Shown piece by piece: positions 16,751-26,267 of a stretch of 64,000 nucleotides of DNA (position 1 is its first letter; each line of letters begins with the position of its first letter). Below the pieces are notes generated by a model, which was not told where the DNA came from, searched no databases, and was given only the letters and a program-made list of their open reading frames with translations. This DNA comes from Methylotenera versatilis 79 (GTDB lineage: Bacteria > Pseudomonadota > Gammaproteobacteria > Burkholderiales > Methylophilaceae), in the NCBI RefSeq assembly GCF_000384375.1, contig NZ_ARVX01000001.1, positions 1,426,001-1,490,000 on the forward strand. Direction: 5' to 3'. A program made the position numbers and the translations under genes.

Positions 16751-17752
16751 TTAATTTGATGCAATTTCTTGATCAATCAACCAAATGCCATTGGCTTTTT
16801 TAAGCAATAAAGTTTTATCGGTACGAATCGGTTTTCCGTTTGCCTTATAAGTTTGTTTAAAAGTCGCTTTTGCATTATTGCTATCAATAATCGTCACTTT
16901 TTCATTCTCTAATTCCACGTTAATACTACTCGGTTTGCTAATACGTTCGCGGCGCGATTGTTCCCACGCTTTACGATTCTCACCCTTTGGTGGTTTAAAG
17001 CTAGTCGCATAGCTGGCTAAGTATTTATCCACATCTTGGCTAGACCAAGCTTTTGCCCAACTGTTAACTGCATCTGAAACATTTTTTTCGTCATCAGAAG
17101 TTGCAACTTCAACGGATTTATCTATTTCAGCTGGTTTAACTGACTCTACTTTTTTGTCTGCCGGGCGAATTGGCATTGTGCCAGATTTAGTCGGTTTCGC
17201 CGTTTCAGTCGGTTTCATCGCCACTTTATTGCCTGTGCCGAATAGATCTTTAATCAGCGACAATTTGCTTTGAGCACGCGTATTGCCGTTGTCTAGTTGC
17301 AAGGCTTTGTCATAAGCTTCTGACGCCATACGCGCATAAATATCGCCTAGATTCTCATGCGCCGTTGCGTAGCTTGGATGTGTTTTTATGGCTGTTTCCA
17401 AGGCTTTTTTTGCTTTGTCATATTGCCCAGCATCGGCGTATAAAACTGCCAGATTATTGTAAGGCTCTGGCAAATTTGGATATTTTTCAGTTAAATCAGT
17501 AAAAGCTTTAATTGCATCATCGCGTTTGCCACTTTCTACCAGAATAATACCTTTCATAAACAAGGCTTGAGGATCTTTCGGATTGGCAACCAAATAAGCG
17601 TTCACACGCTCTAACGCTGCCGCTTGTTGGCCTTGATCAGACAGTTGAGAAATATCTTTGAGCTCATCCGCAAACGCATAAGATGCTGCAAAACTAAACG
17701 CGAATAAAAATTGAACGACTAGTTTATATAGCGAGCGGCTGCGAATATTCAT
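16751..17752 (-). CDS. Exported TPR protein with C-terminal NTF2-like domain
   Basis: A 333-residue protein with a signal peptide (~1-28, cut near AFA), several TPR repeats (~30-165; for example ALFMKGIILVESGKRDDAIK and YNNLAVLYADAGQYDKAKKA), a charged Pro/Lys linker (~175-220) and a C-terminal NTF2-like domain (~225-333; NSWAKAWSSQDVDKYLASYA, ANGIWLIDQEIAS). No catalytic motif. The domain matches the tail of the adjacent L,D-transpeptidase in kind and order, and the genes lie 105 bases apart on one strand, so a shared cell-wall function is likely. Confidence 0.85.
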   Translation of the reverse strand: MNIRSRSLYKLVVQFLFAFSFAASYAFADELKDISQLSDQGQQAAALERVNAYLVANPKDPQALFMKGIILVESGKRDDAIKAFTDLTEKYPNLPEPYNNLAVLYADAGQYDKAKKALETAIKTHPSYATAHENLGDIYARMASEAYDKALQLDNGNTRAQSKLSLIKDLFGTGNKVAMKPTETAKPTKSGTMPIRPADKKVESVKPAEIDKSVEVATSDDEKNVSDAVNSWAKAWSSQDVDKYLASYATSFKPPKGENRKAWEQSRRERISKPSSINVELENEKVTIIDSNNAKATFKQTYKANGKPIRTDKTLLLKKANGIWLIDQEIASN

Positions 17753-17905
17753 TGTGATATACTCAAATTCGTTAATTAAAACGCCATTCTATCAATAGCC
17801 TAGCCAACATCCAATAGCCCATTTAGCTTAGACAGGTGATTAGTTGGTTTTTAATGCAAATTATTGAAAATTTAATCTTAAAACGCTCATTTCTATCTCT
17901 AATTC

Positions 17906-19345
17906 ATGCTGAAAATCTATAACACGCTTAGCCGCGACAAACAAACCTTCACCCCGATTGAGCCGAATAAAGTGCGCATGTACGTTTGCGGCATGACGGT
18001 GTATGACTTTTGTCATTTAGGCCACGCGCGCGTGATGGTGGTTTTTGATATGGTCACGCGATGGTTTCGTGCCAGCGATTATGAAGTGACTTATGTACGC
18101 AATATCACGGATATTGATGACAAAATCATCAAACGCGCCAACGAAAATAATGAAACCATTGGCGAATTAACCCAGCGATTTATTACCGCTATGGATGAAG
18201 ATTCAGCCAAGTTAGGCATTATTCGCCCGAGTATTGAGCCGCGCGCAACAGCGCATATTGACGGCATGATTAACATGATTGCGGCTTTAATTGAAAAAGG
18301 CCATGCCTATACAGCCGCAAATGGCGACGTATTTTACAGCGTGCGTAGCTTTAACGATTATGGCAAATTGTCTGGTAAAAGTTTAGAAGATTTGCGCGCG
18401 GGCGAGCGTGTAGAAATCGATACTTTCAAAAAAGACCCAATGGATTTTGTGTTGTGGAAATCGGTTAAGCCTAATGAACCGAATTGGGACTCACCTTTTG
18501 GCGGGCCAAATGGCGGAAAAGGTCGTCCAGGTTGGCATATCGAGTGTTCTGTGATGAGTGCAACGCATTTAGGCGCACACTTTGACATTCACGGTGGCGG
18601 GCAAGATTTACAGTTTCCACATCATGAAAATGAAATCGCGCAATCTGAGGCTACACATAGTTGCAAAATGGCGAACTACTGGATGCATAACGGTTTTGTG
18701 CGGGTAGATGATGAAAAGATGTCTAAGTCCTTAGGCAATTTTTTTACGATTCGCGAAGTGCTTAAAAAATACGATGCCGAAGTGGTGCGTTTTTTCATTC
18801 TGCGTGCGCACTATCGCAGCCCACTTAATTATTCAGACCAACATTTGGATGATGCAAAGTCGTCTTTAAGGCGTTTGTATACATCGTTAGCACTATGCGG
18901 TTTTGAAGTGGTTGAATCAGCAATTGATTGGACGCATCCACAAGCTGCAAGATTTAAAGCAGCGATGGATGATGACTTTAATACACCAGAGGCAATGGCA
19001 GTGTTGTTTGATTTGGCAAATGAACTAAATAGAACAAAATTACCAGAAACGGCTGGTTTGCTTAAAAGCTTGGGTAGAATTGTTGGCTTGTTGGAGCGTG
19101 AGCCGAGTGCGTTTTTGCAGGGTCAAATACTAGAAGTTTCTATAAAGGAAGCTGTTGATGCGACAGATATTGTTAATGCAAGCATTGTATTTTCGGAGCT
19201 TTCAATTAAAACCAGAATTTTGAATAGAACTGAAGCAAAAAAATCCAAAAATTTTGTTGAGGCAGACAGGATCCGTAGAGAACTTGCCGATGCAGGCATT
19301 ATTTTAGAAGACACGCCACAAGGAACGACTTGGCGCAGAGCGTAA
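17906..19345 (+). CDS. cysS: Cysteinyl-tRNA synthetase
   Basis: A 479-residue class I aminoacyl-tRNA synthetase that charges tRNA-Cys. The N-terminal [15 protein letters not shown] is typical. Signatures are [18 protein letters not shown] (Cys28 zinc ligand and the HIGH motif HLGH) and [11 protein letters not shown] (KMSKS). Zinc-ligand residues GWHIECSVM and [11 protein letters not shown] are present. The C-terminal DALR-like helical domain is complete. It is transcribed divergently from the TPR gene and is monocistronic. Confidence 0.97.
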   Translation: MLKIYNTLSRDKQTFTPIEPNKVRMYVCGMTVYDFCHLGHARVMVVFDMVTRWFRASDYEVTYVRNITDIDDKIIKRANENNETIGELTQRFITAMDEDSAKLGIIRPSIEPRATAHIDGMINMIAALIEKGHAYTAANGDVFYSVRSFNDYGKLSGKSLEDLRAGERVEIDTFKKDPMDFVLWKSVKPNEPNWDSPFGGPNGGKGRPGWHIECSVMSATHLGAHFDIHGGGQDLQFPHHENEIAQSEATHSCKMANYWMHNGFVRVDDEKMSKSLGNFFTIREVLKKYDAEVVRFFILRAHYRSPLNYSDQHLDDAKSSLRRLYTSLALCGFEVVESAIDWTHPQAARFKAAMDDDFNTPEAMAVLFDLANELNRTKLPETAGLLKSLGRIVGLLEREPSAFLQGQILEVSIKEAVDATDIVNASIVFSELSIKTRILNRTEAKKSKNFVEADRIRRELADAGIILEDTPQGTTWRRA

Positions 19346-19525
19346 TGCGTTCAAAACTTAATCAATTTTAACGGTTAACTTTTAGCTTTATTCACAGTTA
19401 TTAAGACAGATCATAATTTGTGCGTCGTTACTAGGGAAAATATATAAACGCGTTGGCGTGATTAAGTAAATCCTAAACATTCCTACGTGAGGCAAAGTTA
19501 AAAAATATCAACACTAGACTCGGAA

Positions 19526-19596
19526 TCTATACCATTCACCACTTTGCTTTGGTATAGAACGCATCTAATTCCTCAGACTATTTAGATGCGCTTTTT
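19526..19596 (+). terminator. Two inverted repeats downstream of cysS, the second terminator-like
   Basis: The first inverted repeat is TCTATACC (19526-19533) with GGTATAGA (19551-19558). The second is a 9-bp stem (19560-19568 and 19582-19590) followed by CTTTTT, which looks like a terminator on the plus strand. The second arm runs into the 3' end of the convergent acyltransferase gene. The distance from cysS (over 200 bases) is unusual for a terminator. Confidence 0.45.
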
Positions 19597-20627
19597 GTAG
19601 CAGGTATGTTCCCAATTAATATGTATGTCTTGTCGCCCAACACTTTTTTAATTGCCAAAACTAGTAAAATACTAAGTGTCAATGCTATACAAGTAACTAC
19701 AAAGTGAAGCAGAGGATTGCCTGGGTAATATTTAGTACTTGAATTCATTGAAAATTGATTATTGATGTAGCTCGATACAAATTTCACTGCAACTAATACA
19801 AACGTATGTACAAAATAGACACCAAAACTGGTGTTGGCGATAATGCTAATTAATTGATGTTTGGTGTGCCGCTCAAACTTAATCATTAAACCTAGCAAAA
19901 CTAATATTAAGAATAATTTTTGTACGTAATTGATAGCCGTAAATTGAGGAAATACCTCATAAAATTCTAGTGCGTAAAGGCATAAAAATGTCGATATTAG
20001 AATGGCTAGCACGCTGTATTTTGTTATAAATGGATTAATAAGGTTTTTATATTTACAACATAACATGCCAAAAACGTAGACCGAAAGAAAATGCAAAAAG
20101 TTAAAGTATGGGAATAACGACCTGCCAATGAGGAATGACATCAGAATGAAAAAAGGTAATAGCCAGTATATGAGATTATTTCTGTCGCCCCATTTTAGTA
20201 AAGGCCCCGCTAAATAGAACATAGCAATCACAGGCATAAACCACATAGGATAGAGATGGATTCCCCACCAATAGTAATTTAGAAATTGTAGCCAAGCAGG
20301 TTGTGCAAGAAAGTCTGAGTTGACTATGGATTTTGGCGCGACTAGTACGTAATACAAAATTATTGGTAAAGAAATAACAAAATAAGGCAAAAGTACGTAT
20401 TTCAATTTGGAAAAATAATATCTTTTTGTATTAAATTTCACCAATAAATGTTGAAACAAGTAGCCTGAAATAAACATAAATAGAGTCGTGCTATTTCCAT
20501 ATATTATATTTAAGGCATTTTGCTGGGATAGGTTGTTATCCCAAGAAAATACAAGGACGGTGTGTACTGCAACGATTAGAAAAATGGTTAATGCTCTAAA
20601 AGCATTCATATAATTTAAAAAAACCAT
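19578..20627 (-). CDS. Acyltransferase family 3 membrane protein
   Basis: A ~349-residue integral membrane acyltransferase (acyltransferase 3 / OafA-type core). About ten membrane helices are visible. The N-terminal signature FRALTIFLIVAVHT carries the conserved Arg and His, and IANTSFGVYFVHTFVL near the C-terminus is another family landmark. Members O-acylate sugars of surface polysaccharides. ATG at 20627 is taken as start; a GTG at 20639 is also possible. The gene is visibly more AT-rich than its neighbours and splits cysS from argJ, which suggests acquisition by transfer. No sugar-biosynthesis genes are adjacent, so the substrate is unknown. Confidence 0.85.
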   Translation of the reverse strand: MVFLNYMNAFRALTIFLIVAVHTVLVFSWDNNLSQQNALNIIYGNSTTLFMFISGYLFQHLLVKFNTKRYYFSKLKYVLLPYFVISLPIILYYVLVAPKSIVNSDFLAQPAWLQFLNYYWWGIHLYPMWFMPVIAMFYLAGPLLKWGDRNNLIYWLLPFFILMSFLIGRSLFPYFNFLHFLSVYVFGMLCCKYKNLINPFITKYSVLAILISTFLCLYALEFYEVFPQFTAINYVQKLFLILVLLGLMIKFERHTKHQLISIIANTSFGVYFVHTFVLVAVKFVSSYINNQFSMNSSTKYYPGNPLLHFVVTCIALTLSILLVLAIKKVLGDKTYILIGNIPATKSASK

Positions 20628-20769
20628 GCACAATTCCACTAAGATTTCTTATATTCTATATTGATATGCGTTAGTCTGATTCAAATTTTTTAAATTAAAC
20701 AGGTTATAGATACTGTCACTAATTGCGATAAAATATGCGTAGTAAATATTAATCCATATAAAGCTAGCT

Positions 20770-22011
20770 ATGCCAGTCAAATTAATTACCCCTAAATCTT
20801 CTTCTTTATTGCCTGTTAATGGCGTTAAGTTGGGTTTTTCCCAAGCGCATATTCGTAAACCTAATCGTAAAGATTTGTTGGTCATGACATTGGCTGAAGG
20901 CAGTCATGTGGCGGGTGTATTCACGCAAAACAGTTTTTGTGCAGCACCCGTGATTTTGTGTAAAGATTATCTTGCCCAACAGACGAATATTCGCGCTTTG
21001 TTGGTAAACACTGGCTGCGCTAATGCGGGCACAGGTGAAGATGGTTTAAATCGCGCAAAACAAACTTGCGATGCATTGGCTGAGTTACTAAATATTGAAG
21101 CCAATCAAGTATTGCCGTTCTCAACTGGCGTGATTTTGGAGCCATTACCGGCAGATAAAGTGATTGCAGGCATGCCAGCAGCGATTGAAAATTTAAAGCA
21201 AGATAACTGGTTAAATGCCGCTGAGGCAATTATGACAACCGATATTGTTGCTAAAGGCACATCGCGTCAAATTCAGCTGAATGGTAAAACGGTGACGATT
21301 ACCGGCATCAGCAAAGGTAGCGGCATGATTCACCCGAATATGGCGACGATGCTGGGCTATATTGCAACGGACGCCGTGATTAGTAAAGCCGCGCTGGATG
21401 CAATTATCCGTTATGCAGTGAATAAATCATTTAATTGCATCACAGTTGATGGCGATACATCAACTAACGATAGCTTGATTATGATGGCGACTAATTTGGC
21501 TGGTAACACAGAAATTACCAAGGGTGATATTGTACGGCCGAGCGCAGATTTTATTGTCTTGCGCGATGCGTTAACTGAAGTGGCGATTGAACTGGCGCAA
21601 GCGATTGTACGAGATGGCGAAGGCGCGACTAAGTTTATGACCGTTACTGTTGAAAGCGGTAAAGACGTTGCGGAGTGTCGCAAAGTGGCTTATGCCATTG
21701 CACATTCGCCGTTGATTAAAACTGCATTTTTTGCCTCTGACCCTAACTTGGGACGTATTTTGGCCGCTATTGGTTATGCAGGTGTGGATAGTTTGGATGT
21801 CAATAATCTAGACCTCTATTTAGGCGATGTACTAGTGGCTGAAAAAGGCGGTAGAGCCGCTTCCTATAAAGAAGAGCAAGGCGCGGCGATTATGCAAGAA
21901 CCTGATATTTTAGTTCGTGTGGTATTGAATCGCGGTAATGAAAACGTCACGATTTGGACCTGTGATTTTAGCTACGATTATGTGAAAATTAATGCCGATT
22001 ATAGAAGTTAA
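20770..22011 (+). CDS. argJ: Bifunctional glutamate N-acetyltransferase / amino-acid acetyltransferase
   Basis: A 413-residue ArgJ, which transfers acetyl from N-acetylornithine to glutamate in the cyclic arginine pathway and can also make N-acetylglutamate. It self-cleaves before the Thr of the MATML motif: [16 protein letters not shown] places this at Thr193. Other features are [10 protein letters not shown] and [10 protein letters not shown]. The length and C-terminal [17 protein letters not shown] match the family. The ribosome-binding site is weak. The next gene starts 59 bases later on the same strand. Confidence 0.96.
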   Translation: MPVKLITPKSSSLLPVNGVKLGFSQAHIRKPNRKDLLVMTLAEGSHVAGVFTQNSFCAAPVILCKDYLAQQTNIRALLVNTGCANAGTGEDGLNRAKQTCDALAELLNIEANQVLPFSTGVILEPLPADKVIAGMPAAIENLKQDNWLNAAEAIMTTDIVAKGTSRQIQLNGKTVTITGISKGSGMIHPNMATMLGYIATDAVISKAALDAIIRYAVNKSFNCITVDGDTSTNDSLIMMATNLAGNTEITKGDIVRPSADFIVLRDALTEVAIELAQAIVRDGEGATKFMTVTVESGKDVAECRKVAYAIAHSPLIKTAFFASDPNLGRILAAIGYAGVDSLDVNNLDLYLGDVLVAEKGGRAASYKEEQGAAIMQEPDILVRVVLNRGNENVTIWTCDFSYDYVKINADYRS

Positions 22012-22070
22012 AAGTATCGCCCATAATATCTGTGAAAACACTTCAGCCCTGTGCTGACACCTGACTACTT

Positions 22071-23000
22071 ATGCAAAATTTAAATGATTTAATCACTCGT
22101 GCGGAAGGCTTGATAGATAAGCTAGCACTTTTATTGCCAAGCACGCAACCAACTGTGGATTGGTCTGCGACGGCATGGCGCTGGGTGATGGCGAATAATA
22201 AGGGCTATTTGCAAGCTATTACGCACCCGCATCAAATTCAGCTCGCCAATATCCATTTTGTGGATGCACAAAAAACGGAAATTGTGCGTAACACGCGCCA
22301 GTTTTTGGCTGGTTTTTCTGCCAATAATGTGTTGCTGACTGGCGCGCGCGGTACTGGAAAATCTTCTTTGATTAAGGCTTTGTTAACCGAGTTTTCTGCA
22401 CAAGGTTTACGTTTAATTGAGATTGAGAAGCAGGATGTGCGTCACCTAGCAGAGATTGTTCAACAACTTCGTGAGCGTCCGGAAAAATTCATCATTTTTT
22501 GTGATGACCTCACATTTGAAGCGAATGATGATGGCTATAAAGCTTTAAAAGTTGTATTGGATGGCTCAATTGCGCATACTTCAGACAATGTGCTGGTGTA
22601 TGCAACATCTAATCGTAAGCATCTTATACCTGAAATGATGGCTGATAATCTAGCCACTCAGCATGGGTTAAATGCAAATGGCCGCCATGAGATCAGGCCG
22701 AGTGATACGGTGGAAGAAAAGACTTCGCTATCGGAACGGTTTGGATTATGGCTATCTTTTTATAGTTTTGACCAAGACGAATATTTGCAGATTGCCGCTA
22801 ATTGGCTAAAAACTTTTGATTTGGTTTTTGATGAATCTGCGCGCAAAGCTGCACTGGATTTTTCATTAACACGTGGTGCGCGTAGTGGGCGTATTGCTTA
22901 CCAGTTTGCGCGCGACTATTCGGGAAAAATAGGTTTGGCTCAACTATTAAATCAACATCAAGTAAATCAAACTCAGTTACAGCAAACTCTACCAAAGTGA
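22071..23000 (+). CDS. DUF815 AAA-type ATPase
   Basis: A 309-residue predicted cytosolic ATPase of the DUF815 family. The Walker A motif GARGTGKSSLI lies at residues 91-101 and the Walker B-like KFIIFCDDLTFE near 140-150, followed by YATSNRKHL (sensor region). The C-terminal third contains the family segment SLTRGARSGRIAYQFARDY. Biological role is unknown. Its TGA overlaps the GTG start of the Nudix-ThiE gene by four bases, and this pairing is frequent in betaproteobacteria. Confidence 0.9.
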   Translation: MQNLNDLITRAEGLIDKLALLLPSTQPTVDWSATAWRWVMANNKGYLQAITHPHQIQLANIHFVDAQKTEIVRNTRQFLAGFSANNVLLTGARGTGKSSLIKALLTEFSAQGLRLIEIEKQDVRHLAEIVQQLRERPEKFIIFCDDLTFEANDDGYKALKVVLDGSIAHTSDNVLVYATSNRKHLIPEMMADNLATQHGLNANGRHEIRPSDTVEEKTSLSERFGLWLSFYSFDQDEYLQIAANWLKTFDLVFDESARKAALDFSLTRGARSGRIAYQFARDYSGKIGLAQLLNQHQVNQTQLQQTLPK

Positions 23001-23983
23001 GTCCAGTAGAAGTGACTCAGGGCAAAAAAGTTGTACAGGTTGCTGTTGCGATTTTGCAACGAAATTCATCCCTTTTTTCAGCAGGCGAATTTTTAATGGC
23101 AAGTCGCCCTGACGGAAAAGGCTGGGCGGGCTGGTGGGAGTTTCCTGGCGGGAAAGTAGAGGCTGGCGAATCGCCAGAGCAAGCTTTAAGCCGCGAGTTG
23201 CACGAAGAGTTAGGGATTACGCCAATAAAAACGCAAGCTTGGTTAACGCGGTATTTTGATTATCCAGCCACGCACGATTCTGTTGCCAAAACAGTTCAGT
23301 TGCATTTCTATTTCGTCACCCAATGGCAAGGTAACTTAACCCCGCGCGAAGGTCAACAATTAAGCTGGCAATCCAACTCTCATCTGACCGTTTCACCTGT
23401 TTTACCCGCTAATGCGCCCATCATGCATGCACTGGCTTTGCCGCCTATTTATGCTATTAGTAATGTAGCAGAGATGGGCGAAACAGCTTTTTTAACTGCG
23501 CTTGAATTGCAATTAAAACAAGGTCTAGGATTAATTCAAATACGCGAAAAGCAGCTTAAACGCATGGATTTGATTAATTTAGTTACTAAGATTCAGCATC
23601 TTGCCAAACCATACACTGCGAAAGTGTTATTAAATGCCGACATTCCATTGGCAATAGAGTTGGGTGTGGATGGCGTGCATTTAAACAGTGAAATTCTGAT
23701 GGATTGTCAGCTGAAACCCAGCGATTTAATGGTTGCGGCGTCTTGTCATAATCGAACAGAGATTGCACAAGCAGAAAAATTGGGTTTAGATTTTGTGGTG
23801 TTATCGCCAGTTAATATGACAAAAAGCCATGAAAATGTAACGCCTATAGGCTGGCAATTATTTGAGCAGTTGATCCAAAATAGTAATGTGCCCGTTTACG
23901 CGTTGGGCGGTATGCAGAAATCTGATATGCCTTTAGCTTTAAAGGCCGGTGCGCGTGGTATCGCGATGCAACGAGCGATATAG
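22997..23983 (+). CDS. Nudix hydrolase - thiamine phosphate synthase-like fusion
   Basis: A 328-residue two-domain protein. Residues ~10-140 are a MutT-type Nudix hydrolase with the complete box GGKVEAGESPEQALSRELHE then ELG (residues 51-73) and the substrate-contact segment WEFPGG; it probably cleans 8-oxo-dGTP from the nucleotide pool. Residues ~150-328 are a ThiE/TenI-like TIM barrel (GLIQIREKQL, VDGVHLNSE, GARGIAMQRAI). The fusion is known from beta- and gammaproteobacteria. Whether the ThiE part makes thiamine phosphate is doubtful. The GTG start overlaps the DUF815 stop. Confidence 0.92.
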   Translation: MSPVEVTQGKKVVQVAVAILQRNSSLFSAGEFLMASRPDGKGWAGWWEFPGGKVEAGESPEQALSRELHEELGITPIKTQAWLTRYFDYPATHDSVAKTVQLHFYFVTQWQGNLTPREGQQLSWQSNSHLTVSPVLPANAPIMHALALPPIYAISNVAEMGETAFLTALELQLKQGLGLIQIREKQLKRMDLINLVTKIQHLAKPYTAKVLLNADIPLAIELGVDGVHLNSEILMDCQLKPSDLMVAASCHNRTEIAQAEKLGLDFVVLSPVNMTKSHENVTPIGWQLFEQLIQNSNVPVYALGGMQKSDMPLALKAGARGIAMQRAI

Positions 23984-24017
23984 CAAGTATGAAATCAATA
24001 TTAAATGAAATTAAGAG

Positions 24018-24449
24018 TTAATTCGCTTCTTTAATTGGCAACATAACATCTTGATGTGTGACTTTTCCCGCTTTATCTTTAAAACTTAACGTAAACGTCG
24101 TTTTTTCGCCGACCTTTAATGGTTTTTTTAAATCAAACAGCATTAAATGAAACCCACCAGGCGCTAACTTTTCTGGTTTGCCCGCTTCTAATGGTAATGT
24201 TTCTAAAGCGCGCATCTTCATTATGCCATTTTCCATCGTCATGCTATGAATTTCAACTGAACCGGCAGATGGACTCTCTACATGGAATAACGTGCTGTCT
24301 TGTGGGCTTTTCAGTGTCATGTAAGCCGCGCCAACACTTTGTCCTGGCGCATTCGCTCTAACCCAAGCGTCGCTAATTAATGCGTCTGCGTGAGCATTGC
24401 CAGCAATTAAAAAGAGTGTGCAAAGAATTGTTCTAAATAGATTTTTCAT
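24018..24449 (-). CDS. Periplasmic copper chaperone PCu(A)C
   Basis: A 143-residue exported protein with a signal peptide (MKNLFRTILCTLFLIAGNAHA). The PCu(A)C copper(I) site is visible: IHSMTMENGIMKM followed about 20 residues later by GGFHLMLFDL, giving the paired His and Met ligands. The family delivers copper to the CuA or CuB site of haem-copper oxidases, often with SCO. Here it stands apart from the cbb3/SCO cluster 23 kb downstream. ATG at 24449 is chosen; an upstream TTG would only add four residues before the signal peptide. Confidence 0.92.
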   Translation of the reverse strand: MKNLFRTILCTLFLIAGNAHADALISDAWVRANAPGQSVGAAYMTLKSPQDSTLFHVESPSAGSVEIHSMTMENGIMKMRALETLPLEAGKPEKLAPGGFHLMLFDLKKPLKVGEKTTFTLSFKDKAGKVTHQDVMLPIKEAN

Positions 24450-24538
24450 GGATATTAGCAATTTTCTATAAATTAAATTACGTTAAATTTATTATTTTGT
24501 GACAAGCGAATAAAGCAATAAATTCAAATATAAACTAA

Positions 24539-24727
24539 TTAATTAAATTCATCATCAGGCTCAGGTGGCGAATTATCGGGAATTTTATAGTTTTCATTTG
24601 CCCAATCACCCAAATCAATCATTTGGCATCGCTCGGAACAAAAGGGGCGAAATTTATTGTTAACACTGTATTCAACCAGTTTTTTACAATGGGGACAGGC
24701 AACTAAGCGGGGTTTTACATCAGACAT
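24539..24727 (-). CDS. yacG: DNA gyrase inhibitor YacG (zinc-binding)
   Basis: A 62-residue zinc protein with the four ligand cysteines in ACPHCKKL and [14 protein letters not shown], followed by the conserved [10 protein letters not shown] and an acidic tail. YacG binds GyrB and blocks DNA gyrase. It lies downstream of zapD in the conserved pilD-coaE-zapD-yacG order. Confidence 0.95.
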   Translation of the reverse strand: MSDVKPRLVACPHCKKLVEYSVNNKFRPFCSERCQMIDLGDWANENYKIPDNSPPEPDDEFN

Positions 24728-24804
24728 TTTCGAACTAACTTTTAAAATTGATACTTAAGATTTACTCTGGAGATTCATACAGCCATAAAATATTATAGCA
24801 AACA

Positions 24805-25563
24805 CTAAAGATTACATAGGGTCATCGTAAAGTCGATAGCATGGTCGCACTGTTTGGGCCTTTGTACAAAATCCAAACCATTAAAACGTACGTTGATGGC
24901 GTATTTGTTGGCGCTCACTTCAGGAAAACACGGGCAATCATCGTCCATTTGAATAATCAACATTTGCGCAGGTTTAGTGCCGCCAAGCATTTGTTGGAAA
25001 AATCCATTGTCAGCATGCAGTTTAGAAGCCACGCCGCTACCGCGTAATATCTGCAGAATCGTTTTAATCGCATCGTACATTGGCATTAATTTAGTTAGCC
25101 AGCCGTCAAAATCCTGTTTGCGGCGTGCGCTGTCGAGATTTAGCCAATGATGATAAGAAGGTAAATCAAACTGGCATACGCCGCCTGGAATATTCACGCG
25201 CTGCTTAATGCTCATCAGCCATTCATTTTCCCGCAAATGCTGACCTAACTTTAAGCTTTCACTACGCAAAGTTGTCGAGCATGCGCCAATTTGTTTGAGT
25301 ATTTTGTCTAACGCGGCTTCTGCTATTACCGGGTTGCCACGCAGGTTTTGCATAGATAGTCGCTGTCGATCTAATTCCTGCACCAAATCCATTTTAAGAT
25401 CGGCGCGATCGATAATATCCAACATTTGTAACAGTGAAATGAGCGCGCTATGGTGGTTGTGCTGATGACCAGCATCAACGTTAAGCAAGACTTTTGAGAA
25501 GAGATCTTCTAATCTCAACAGTGTGCGTATACGTTCGTTAAATGGAAATTCGTAGCTAGACAT
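24805..25563 (-). CDS. zapD: Cell division protein ZapD
   Basis: A 252-residue cytoplasmic protein (formerly YacF) that bundles FtsZ filaments at the division ring. Typical segments are YEFPFNERIRTLLRLEDLF at the N-terminus and the RQKQDFDGW-like helix (RRKQDFDGWLTKLMPMYDAI) in the middle; the C-terminus is a beta domain ending DFTMTLCNL. Family length matches. It follows coaE after 48 bases on the same strand, the usual order. Confidence 0.94.
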   Translation of the reverse strand: MSSYEFPFNERIRTLLRLEDLFSKVLLNVDAGHQHNHHSALISLLQMLDIIDRADLKMDLVQELDRQRLSMQNLRGNPVIAEAALDKILKQIGACSTTLRSESLKLGQHLRENEWLMSIKQRVNIPGGVCQFDLPSYHHWLNLDSARRKQDFDGWLTKLMPMYDAIKTILQILRGSGVASKLHADNGFFQQMLGGTKPAQMLIIQMDDDCPCFPEVSANKYAINVRFNGLDFVQRPKQCDHAIDFTMTLCNL

Positions 25564-25611
25564 CGTAGCGTATAAAAAGTCTGCTTACTTATAATAGTAA
25601 ATTGAGGTGAA

Positions 25612-26247
25612 TTATGAGATTGTTTTGCTAAGTATGCAAGTATTAATGTATTTTTTATGAGTGAGCATTATTTTTTCGCGCAATTTTTCGATATTTTCGT
25701 TATTTTCAATCACATCATTTGCCAATTTTAAGCGTTGTTTGCGAGATGTTTGCGCTTTTATTATTTGCATAATTTGTGATTCTGGTAAGTTGCTACGGTT
25801 TTTAACGCGCTCAATCTGTATTTTTTCATCACAATCGATGACTAAAATGCGATTGATGTGCGGTGAATAACGCGGGCTTTCAAATAAAAGTGGCACTACT
25901 AAAATTTGATACGGTAATGTTTGATTCGGCGCATTGGCATTTTGCTGTAATTGCTTGATTGCTTGGTCGTAAATAGCAGGATGCAATATCGCATTCAATT
26001 TTTCTAATGCGTTTTGATCTGTAAATACCAGATCACGCATGGCTTTGCGGTTCAGTGCGCCATCTGGCATGATGTATTGATGGCCAAAATTAGCAGCCAA
26101 AACATCTACTAAAGGTTGGTTTGCAGAAGTCAATTGGTGTGAGATGCTGTCTACATCAGTGACTGACACGCCAAATTCAGCAAATATCTTTGCGGCTTCT
26201 GATTTGCCGCTACCAATGCCACCTGTTAATGCAACAACATACATCAT
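25612..26247 (-). CDS. coaE: Dephospho-CoA kinase
   Basis: A 211-residue kinase performing the last step of coenzyme A synthesis, phosphorylation of dephospho-CoA. The P-loop is GGIGSGKSEAAKIFAEFG at the N-terminus, followed by VTDVDSISHQL; the lid region contains DCDEKIQIERVKNR. The C-terminal tail beyond the core is slightly long and Lys/Ile-rich. It sits between pilD and zapD, as in many proteobacteria, 20 bases after pilD. Confidence 0.95.
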   Translation of the reverse strand: MMYVVALTGGIGSGKSEAAKIFAEFGVSVTDVDSISHQLTSANQPLVDVLAANFGHQYIMPDGALNRKAMRDLVFTDQNALEKLNAILHPAIYDQAIKQLQQNANAPNQTLPYQILVVPLLFESPRYSPHINRILVIDCDEKIQIERVKNRSNLPESQIMQIIKAQTSRKQRLKLANDVIENNENIEKLREKIMLTHKKYINTCILSKTIS

Positions 26248-26267
26248 TTTCCAATACTAGTTTGCCC

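Noticed and set aside
19510-19558. tRNA-like anticodon arm (TAGA-CTCGGAA-TCTA) after cysS
   Set aside because: No T-arm sequence (GTTCRA) or acceptor pairing could be found around it, so it is not a tRNA gene.
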